Below the pieces are notes generated by a model. That model had not been told where the DNA came from. It did no database searches and saw nothing but the letters and a program-made list of their open reading frames with translations. 64,000 nt of DNA from Pyropia yezoensis (lineage: Eukaryota > Rhodophyta > Bangiophyceae > Bangiales > Bangiaceae): contig CM020620.1 of NCBI GenBank assembly GCA_009829735.1, positions 7,518,545-7,582,544 of the forward strand. Reading direction: 5' to 3'. Made by a program: the position numbers and the translations under genes. This document shows, piece by piece, positions 57,101-64,000 of this stretch. Position 1 is the stretch's first letter; each line of letters begins with the position of its first letter.

Positions 57101-60100
57101 CATCCGTCGTACCCCTTCAGCTACCGAAGGGGGAAGGTGGTCGAGGTCAGCCTCGGCCAGTGCCTTCAAGGCTTCTTCGTCCTTTGGCGGCATGTCCGCC
57201 TGAGCCGCCGATGGGTTAGGCTTCCCGTCATCGGGTTGCTGCCGCTCGGTGACCTCGGTGACCGCCAGCACCTCAAGTGGCTCCACTTGACCTTCCTTGT
57301 CCGGGGTAAGGGTATCTCCTTCGTAGAGCTCGGCAATCCCAAGGATAGTTCCCTTCGGGAGGGTGACTGCCTTACGGCGATTGTTCGCCATCACCAGCAG
57401 TGATGACCCCCCCGCTGGGAGGTCTACGATACCATTGGCCATGGTCAACCCATGGCGCTTGTAGGTTCGTAGGTTGGACTGGACTCTGCAGATGCCTGCG
57501 AGGTCACAGTTAACCGGGAGGACGGTCTCCGATAGCGGCTCAAAGCGAGTCCGCTAGGCCAGCCGGAGTGTCTTCGGTTCTGCGCTTGCGTATATCTCAG
57601 CCACGTTAACGTGGCTCCCTTGTAGCGTCAGGTCCCTGACGATAGCTGTCTGTCCTCTCTTCGTCCCGTCGGCCTCTTGCAGCTCGACGGTCCTCCGGCC
57701 CGGCCGGATTGCATCAACGTGAACGTTGATGAAGGTGCACCCCAGTATGCAGGGCACAGATAGCGTCTCACATACCAGGAATTCAACTTCCGTAGTAAGC
57801 TTCCCGATGGTGACCTGCAGCGACATCGCTGCGGTCGTACGAATGAGACGACCATTCGCATCCTTGATTGTGGGTCCCCGAGCAACTCTGAATCGCGGGA
57901 GCCACTTGTCCGGGAGGGTATCCTTCCGGATCAGGTTAGGTCCAGCCCCTGTATCCAGTACAGGGTAGTACGATCGAGTTGACTGGGGGTCAACCCCCAG
58001 TGTGGCTGATACCTTGAAGTTCTCCAAGGTGAACAGCACGTGGCCTACACTAATATCCGGTGTGGCTCGGGCATCCTGAACAGGGCCCTTGTCTGGTTCC
58101 ATGTGACGGGGCTTCCCGTCCTCTCCTCCCAACCTTGGAGGTTGGTCATCAATCCCCTGACGCCGTGTCGTCGGGGTCGGAAGGTGTACCCGGGGGTTGA
58201 TGCGGCGTCGGCTCAACCGCGCTCTCCGTGGGGCTTTCCCCGCGGCAGTCCGATCCAGTGGTCAACCACTGCGTTCATGATGGTGTAGGCCGTATCGTCC
58301 GGGATTGCTACTGCCCGTGACAGCTTAGTAAAGCGGTCCGACATGACCAGGATGTACCTGCTCCCTTCTTCCGTTATCGGAAGCGGTCCGAGTATGTCGA
58401 TAGCGACTTGCTCGCTGGGTCCATCCGGGGGGAACAGTTTCATAGCGGATGCCCGCCTTTGAAGACTCATGCGATTCCATGCGCACGGGTGGCATCCCCG
58501 CACGTGGTCGATTACGTCGACGGCCATTGCTGGCCAGTAGAAGAACCTTCGCATTGCTGCGAACATGCGCGAACCCCCGGGTGTCCGGCTGTGGGGTTCT
58601 CGTGTTCTCGTTCCATGACGGCCTGCCGTAAGGACACGGGAACCATGACCTGATGCCGTCCATCGGCGGGTGCCCGCCGATATATGAGTCCGTTCTCGTT
58701 CTCGGAGAAGATGCCGGCCGTGCCGGCCAGGAGGGTAGCACGATGGCGTTTACAGACATCGCCATTGGCCTGTGCCTCGCGGAAGTCCGCGAGGGTCAAT
58801 GGGCACGCAAGGTGTGCCATGATATGGTCAACCATACCTTGGGTAGCATTACTCACCATGCACACCGGTACCACCGGGATGTCTTCGTCCACCTGTCGGG
58901 TATCCCCGCTTGGGGTATCGAGTCGCGACAGCGCGTCCCCCAGATGATGGGTGGAGCCGGCCTTATATATGGTCCGGTAGTCGTGCTCGGCCATCTTCAG
59001 CCTCCACCGGGCTAGCCGACCGTGGCTGTCGGAATCCTTGTCACCAAGGATGAGAAGCCATCTTAAAGGTTCATGGCCGGACCTTACGATGAACCTGGAA
59101 CCTTCCAGGTATGGCCGGAGCAGTTGCACTGCCCATATGACTCCGAGGAACTCGCGCTCGGTGGCACTATAGTTACGCTCAGCCGGGTTGAGTGTCCGGC
59201 TGAAGTACCCTACCGGATGTAGGTCCGGGATAGCATTATCGGTACCGATGATGGTCTCTCCCTGTAGCAGGGTGCATCCCACTTGGGTGTCGCAGGCATC
59301 GACGTCGATGACGAAGGTCCCGCGTCTATGCGGCAACGCAAGCACGGGTGGGGCTAGCAGAGCTTGCTTGAGCAGCTCGAAGGCCTCTCCCTCGCTGGGC
59401 GAGGGAGCTTGGAGTACCTTTGGCAAGGCACTGCTCGTCAGGACCGTTAACGGTTTGGCTATACGAGCGAATTCCTTGACGAACCGTCGGTATACGTTGC
59501 ACATTCCCAGGAAGCTTTTCAGCTGTGTCTGGGTGGTTGGGTATTGCGCATCCCGGAGTGCCCGGGTATTAGCTTCGAGCACTCCCAGTTTACCTGGTGT
59601 GATCTGGTGACCCAGATACTCGACTGTCTGCTGGACGAAGGCGCACTTCTTGAGGCGCAGGGTTACCCCGGCGTTCCGCAAGAGGGTGAGTACCTCGTCG
59701 ACATGTTGCACATGGTCATCCATGTTACGCGAGAAGACGATGACGTCGTCCAAGTACACCAGGCAGTTCCGCCACTTGACTCCCGACAGTATAATGTCGA
59801 TGGCCCGTTGGAATGTGGCGGGGGCGTTGGACAATCTGAAGGGCATCCATAGGAACTCGTACACGCCACTGTGACAGACGAACGCCGTCTCGGGGATATC
59901 CTCTTCCGCAACTGGGATCTGCCAGTACCCGGCATTGCAGTCGATAGTGGTAAACACTGTGGCCCCCCCCCCCTCGCGAGTCGATGCACTCGTCCATCCT
60001 TGGTAAGGGGTATGAGTCTTTCTTGGTAACCAAGTTGAGGCGTCGATAATCGATGCAGAACCGAGGGGTTTGATCCTTCTTCGGTACGATAACGACTGGG

Positions 60101-61422
60101 GCACCCCACTCCGACATCGAAGGTCGGATCACCTTAGCTTCGCTCATCCTCTTCACTTCTCCATCAACGATCTCTCGTTGCATAGGTCCCGCCCGATGCG
60201 GTTGCGACCGCGCTGGTCGAGCACCTGGTACCAGGTCTATACGGTGTTGGGTTGCCCCAATGGTACCCAGCGCCCCGCCGGTCCACATGACGTCATGCTT
60301 TCTTAGCATCCGTCGTACCCCTTCAGCTACCGAAGGGGGAAGGTGGTCGAGGTCAGCCTCGGCCAGTGCCTTCAAGGCTTCTTCGTCCTTTGGCGGCATG
60401 TCCGCCTGAGCCGCCGATGGGTTAGGCTTCCCGTCATCGGGTTGCTGCCGCTCGGTGACCTCGGTGACCGCCAGCACCTCAAGTGGCTCCACTTGACCTT
60501 CCTTGTCCGGGGTAAGGGTATCTCCTTCGTAGAGCTCGGCAATCCCAAGGATAGTTCCCTTCGGGAGGGTGACTGCCTTACGGCGATTGTTCGCCATCAC
60601 CAGCAGTGATGACCCCCCCGCTGGGAGGTCTACGATACCATTGGCCATGGTCAACCCATGGCGCTTGTAGGTTCGTAGGTTGGACTGGACTCTGCAGATG
60701 CCTGCGAGGTCACAGTTAACCGGGAGGACGGTCTCCGATAGCGGCTCAAAGCGAGTCCGCTAGGCCAGCCGGAGTGTCTTCGGTTCTGCGCTTGCGTATA
60801 TCTCAGCCACGTTAACGTGGCTCCCTTGTAGCGTCAGGTCCCTGACGATAGCTGTCTGTCCTCTCTTCGTCCCGTCGGCCTCTTGCAGCTCGACGGTCCT
60901 CCGGCCCGGCCGGATTGCATCAACGTGAACGTTGATGAAGGTGCACCCCAGTATGCAGGGCACAGATAGCGTCTCACATACCAGGAATTCAACTTCCGTA
61001 GTAAGCTTCCCGATGGTGACCTGCAGCGACATCGCTGCGGTCGTACGAATGAGACGACCATTCGCATCCTTGATTGTGGGTCCCCGAGCAACTCTGAATC
61101 GCGGGAGCCACTTGTCCGGGAGGGTATCCTTCCGGATCAGGTTAGGTCCAGCCCCTGTATCCAGTACAGGGTAGTACGATCGAGTTGACTGGGGGTCAAC
61201 CCCCAGTGTGGCTGATACCTTGAAGTTCTCCAAGGTGAACAGCACGTGGCCTACACTAATATCCGGTGTGGCTCGGGCATCCTGAACAGGGCCCTTGTCT
61301 GGTTCCATGTGACGGGGCTTCCCGTCCTCTCCTCCCAACCTTGGAGGTTGGTCATCAATCCCCTGACGCCGTGTCGTCGGGGTCGGAAGGTGTACCCGGG
61401 GGTTGATGCGGCGTCGGCTCAA
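54123..61422 (-). pseudogene. pol: G3 Pol polyprotein region (with internal duplication)
   Basis: Parts on the minus strand: aspartic protease with D-T-G-A-G near 57950 and again near 61155; reverse transcriptase with Y-L-D-D near 56545 and again near 59750; RNase H; integrase at about 54500-55360 with the CHPC zinc-binding pair, DILGPLP, DNGANL and the E in NGQVERFN; and a chromodomain at about 54130-54300 (VKVMWVGYDSPTWEQ). Protease to the start of integrase is present twice because of the tandem duplication. It is broken, with a few interruptions. The two copies of the protease-RT block are almost identical, so the duplication is very recent. Confidence 0.88.
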
Positions 61423-61457
61423 CCGCGCTCTCCGTGGGGCTTTCCCCGCGGCAGTCC
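55047..61457. repeat. 3.2-kb near-perfect tandem duplication within G3
   Basis: Unit 1 (55047-58251) and unit 2 (58252-61457) are head-to-tail copies that differ at only a handful of positions in about 3205 bp. The junction shares about one base, so no longer repeat guided it. Both units begin gatccagtggtcaaccac and end cgcggcagtcc. It is either a very recent rearrangement (during reverse transcription or repair) or an assembly artefact. Confidence 0.92.
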
Positions 61458-61505
61458 GGGGTGGCTTGTTAGGGCTACCCCAGCGACCCCGTGTCGTCCT
61501 TCCTC

Positions 61506-63689
61506 TTACTCGTTTCCCGTGCTCGGCCGGGTACTATCTTCCGGGCTATCCGGGAGAGGCGGTTTCTCCTCGACTGCCAGTACTCCTCCTGGAGCTTGCT
61601 GCCTACCCGGTGCCGGGCTTCTGGCGGGATACCCCCCGACGGAGGCCTTGCGTTGCGCGGCTGCCCGTCGAGACTCCTCCGGGATGAGCGCGCATGAGGA
61701 CACCCAGTGTTGGGGGTCTCCGCACAACACACATCCGGACGTGCCGGCCGTCCCGGGCGTCCGCGTCGGGTTGGCTCCATAGGTCCGGTTGCCTGCCTCG
61801 GGCGCCCGAGTGCCCGCCCCTTGGTAGGCCTTGGGTCCCGGTGCCAGCCGGAACATGGACTCCCCCAACCGGTTGGCTCTACCAGCGCTTTGCGGAGGTG
61901 CCTCCGTACGTACTGCCCATGTCGGCAGGGGCTGGTGGGGGCTACCCGTAACCGGGGCATACCCCGTAGTCCGCACATACGGGACGCGCCGACCCGCTCC
62001 CTCGTTGACCTGGAACTGGGTCCCAGCCGGGGCGATGTACGCTACCGTACCATGCTCATCAATCACCGGCGTCGCCGGTAGCAACAGGTGGCCCTGTTGG
62101 TCGACTAGAGGTTCATCCTCACCGGTAGGGGTATGTTCGGTCGCCACCAGTACTGGTGCGGCCTTACGTTCCACCTTCTCTTGCCTCGGTACCGGGGTAA
62201 GACTGGGCTTGCCTCCCTCACCCTTGGGCTTCGGGGCCAAGGCGCATTCCGGGTGTAGCACCCGGTAGGCGTCCCCTAGGGACTTGCACATATGCATTAG
62301 TCGACTGAAGTTCGTCCGGGCCGTATTGGCTCCCCGTGCGGATATCCGCACGTAGTTGGGTACTCCTGCGAACAGGATGGCCCGTAGTTCCCCTTCACCG
62401 TGGGGCTTCCCCAGCTCGTAGTCGAGCTCTTGGATCCGGCGTCCAAACATCTCCTCATCCTCCCAGGACTGGGCGGTGGCAGTGCGAAGGGCCCGATAGT
62501 GGTCTTCGCACTTGTCCTCACTGAGGTAGCTGCTAAGCAACTCCTTCAATATACCACGGTAATCCATGGGGGTGGCTGCAACCCTCATTCCCGGCATCGG
62601 GGATGCCTGGCGGAGGATGCCTCGAACCCGCTCGTCAACAAAGAACGGGAGGATCTCCAGCGCCAGCCCCTCGCTGACGAGTACCTTGTCTGCGGCTGCC
62701 TTGAAGCTAGTCAAGAAGCCGATGACTGCCAACGGGCGTCCGTTGGGGCCCCCGAACATAAGGACTCCCTTCATAAGGGTCTGCATGGAGCGAATCGCTC
62801 GGTGCGAGGTCGTACGCATCGATTCCGATACGGCAGTGGATCGGTCCTCCAAACGATAACGTTCGGGAGTCAGTACCGACCTGAAGACTTCGTTGACAAT
62901 CTCCGTGTCCGCGTCCTGGATATCCAGTCGCTTCGCCAGTTGATGAGTGAACTCATCGGACTCCAACCGTTTCAGTAAGCTCGCAGTAACCTGCGCTGTC
63001 ATCGCTTGCATCAGTGACGCTGGAACTTCCGGCGTCGGCGCCTTGGGTACCCGAGTTGCCTGGCTTCCGTCGTCGAGGGGGTAATGGGAGACGGTACCGT
63101 CTCCCCCCCTCGCCGACTCTGCTCCGGCGTAAGTGTCCGCCGGACCGTGTCCGCGGAGCTTGCTCTGGGTGCTCCGAGCGTAGCGCTCCGTATGGCTACG
63201 TTCCAACTCACCCGACGAGTCGGATCCATAACCCGCCGTGTCCGGGGGTTGTCCAGGAGTAGCAACACCGGGGTTGACCCTGGTGGCCTCCGAAAGTAGT
63301 CCGGCCGGTTCGAACCGTACCGGTGTGGGGGGGACCCGACGGGGTACCGTCGAATGGCGTGCTGACGTCAGCACCGCCATTGCGTCCTCCGTACGCTCTT
63401 GTCGGGCGTCGAGCCCGGTGAACCGGGCTTCGATGCGAGCCAATGATGCCATCAGGGAGTCTCCTGGTGAAGGTGGCGGCGGCGTGAGGTCGGCAGAGGA
63501 CAGTTGCGGCGGTCCGCCGCCCCCGGCCGTCCGTGCCGTACCAAACGTCGATCCGGCACCGGAGAGCATCGGCGTCTCAATGTTGTCGATCGGGTTACCG
63601 ATCCCGGTTCCCAGGTTCAGCTCCGGGGTCGGCGTCGACGCCGATCCGTCATCTTGAACGTTCCTCGTATCTTGGGTAGACATAGTCAC
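61506..63689 (-). CDS. gag: G3 Gag polyprotein
   Basis: A frame of 727 residues, with start MTMSTQDTRN also found in G4. It has a disordered Ser/Thr/Pro-rich N-terminus, a helical segment MASLARIEARFTGLDARQ at about 80-98, and a capsid-like helical domain at about 230-470 with no motif I can name. A zinc knuckle CVLCGDPQHWVSSC (residues 653-666, C-x2-C-x4-H-x4-C) marks the nucleocapsid, followed by a charged tail ending Thr-Gly-Asn-Glu. It forms the particle and packages RNA. Pol follows in another frame, and the mechanism of Pol expression is not shown by the sequence. Confidence 0.85.
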   Translation of the reverse strand: MTMSTQDTRNVQDDGSASTPTPELNLGTGIGNPIDNIETPMLSGAGSTFGTARTAGGGGPPQLSSADLTPPPPSPGDSLMASLARIEARFTGLDARQERTEDAMAVLTSARHSTVPRRVPPTPVRFEPAGLLSEATRVNPGVATPGQPPDTAGYGSDSSGELERSHTERYARSTQSKLRGHGPADTYAGAESARGGDGTVSHYPLDDGSQATRVPKAPTPEVPASLMQAMTAQVTASLLKRLESDEFTHQLAKRLDIQDADTEIVNEVFRSVLTPERYRLEDRSTAVSESMRTTSHRAIRSMQTLMKGVLMFGGPNGRPLAVIGFLTSFKAAADKVLVSEGLALEILPFFVDERVRGILRQASPMPGMRVAATPMDYRGILKELLSSYLSEDKCEDHYRALRTATAQSWEDEEMFGRRIQELDYELGKPHGEGELRAILFAGVPNYVRISARGANTARTNFSRLMHMCKSLGDAYRVLHPECALAPKPKGEGGKPSLTPVPRQEKVERKAAPVLVATEHTPTGEDEPLVDQQGHLLLPATPVIDEHGTVAYIAPAGTQFQVNEGAGRRVPYVRTTGYAPVTGSPHQPLPTWAVRTEAPPQSAGRANRLGESMFRLAPGPKAYQGAGTRAPEAGNRTYGANPTRTPGTAGTSGCVLCGDPQHWVSSCALIPEESRRAAAQRKASVGGYPARSPAPGRQQAPGGVLAVEEKPPLPDSPEDSTRPSTGNE

Positions 63690-63888
63690 AATCAGTCAAC
63701 CTCCGAAACAGTCACCACGAATAGGAGAGCGAGGGGGTAGTTGGGGGAGAGTAACCGTACATCGCAGTCAAACGCAACCACTCAAAACAATCAATAGATC
63801 GCAGCACCACGAGTACAAGAAAAGGACTGGATCCTTATCCGTGTGCCAGGGCCGAAGACGGCGTCACCACAAGGGTTACGGAGACTTG

Positions 63889-63906
63889 TCCCCTGCTGCT
63901 CCACCA
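63889..63906 (-). other. G3 primer-binding site
   Basis: On the minus strand it reads TGGTGGAGCAGCAGGGGA, one base inside the 5' LTR, and is identical to the G4 site at 15463-15480. It is complementary to a CCA-ended tRNA that I cannot name. Confidence 0.65.
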
Positions 63907-63907
63907 A

Positions 63908-64000
63908 TGTAGCACAATAGGGTATCCGCTGCACGTCCACTCTCAGGGAACACTCACCAGGGGGGATCGGCACCAACGTCACCGGGAGGACAAGGTTGCT
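63908..64000 (-). repeat. G3 5' LTR, partial
   Basis: The first 93 bases (in + coordinates) of the LTR, beginning TGTAGCACAATAGG, with one difference from 50414-50506. The rest is beyond the window. Confidence 0.92.

Larger units (their letters stand above)
50414..64000 (-). mobile_element. G3: Ty3/gypsy chromovirus, nearly complete, young
   Basis: A minus-strand element runs from its 3' LTR (50414-50777) to its 5' LTR (from 63908, cut by the window end). Internal parts in transcription order: primer-binding site, gag (61506-63689), pol (54123-61422, containing a 3.2-kb tandem duplication), an opposite-strand gene between pol and the 3' LTR (51341-53709), and a polypurine tract. The 93 visible bases of the 5' LTR differ from the 3' LTR at one position, so the insertion is recent. 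It is broken, with a few interruptions. It is inserted at the edge of a GC-only minisatellite. The target-site duplication cannot be checked because the right end is outside the window. Confidence 0.92.

Overview
The window is GC-rich nuclear DNA from a eukaryote. Ty3/gypsy chromoviruses, Tc1/mariner-type DNA transposon remnants, long trinucleotide and minisatellite tracts and a bZIP gene with large Gly/Pro/Gln-rich stretches rule out a bacterium or a virus. An alga is the likeliest source. A bangiophyte red alga (Porphyra/Pyropia type) would fit the GC level and transposon mix, but that is a guess from composition and not a demonstrated identity.

Layout. (1) 1-15842 is a nested stack of LTR retrotransposons. 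Element G1 (+; pol, an opposite-strand gene, 3' LTR ending at 6966) abuts the gag tail of element G2 (+; 6967-14634). G2 in turn sits inside the gag gene of a minus-strand element, G4 (14635-15842: gag N-terminus, primer-binding site, 5' LTR). (2) 15843-24660 holds little intact coding sequence: a decayed Tc1-type transposase (17404-18430), an isolated LTR of the G1 family (18472-18940), a TGCA-rich block (19098-19532), one copy of a dispersed ~370-bp repeat, the 3' end and LTR of a G2-family element (G5, LTR 22467-23108), and a pogo/Tigger-like transposase tail. (3) 24683-27586 (-) is a bZIP transcription factor gene, followed by a G-run-rich island to ~28400. (4) 28400-42200 is mostly low-information DNA with a second copy of the dispersed repeat, one well-preserved DDE transposase ORF (33750-35003, -), a zinc-finger-like fragment and several unrecognised ORFs. 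(5) 42200-46860 is a repeat complex: a 272-bp tandem duplication, a C-rich tract, a 1.46-kb foldback element with ~430-bp terminal inverted repeats, a G-rich tract and a 21-bp minisatellite. (6) 47206-48051 (+) is a gene with the H-x-D...H...R layout of 2-oxoglutarate/Fe(II) oxygenases. (7) 49120-50413 is a GC-only minisatellite, and into its edge is inserted the young minus-strand chromovirus G3 (50414 to beyond the window end), which carries a near-perfect 3.2-kb internal tandem duplication.

Main result. Three different chromoviruses (G1, G2, G3) each carry an additional large gene on the opposite strand, between pol and the 3' LTR, convergent with pol. The G1 and G2 products are recognisably homologous; the G3 product shares position, size, acidic N-terminus and weak similarity. 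This looks like a conserved antisense gene of this chromovirus group. Similar extra antisense ORFs are known in some plant Ty3/gypsy elements (Tat lineage), but I do not recognise this protein family.
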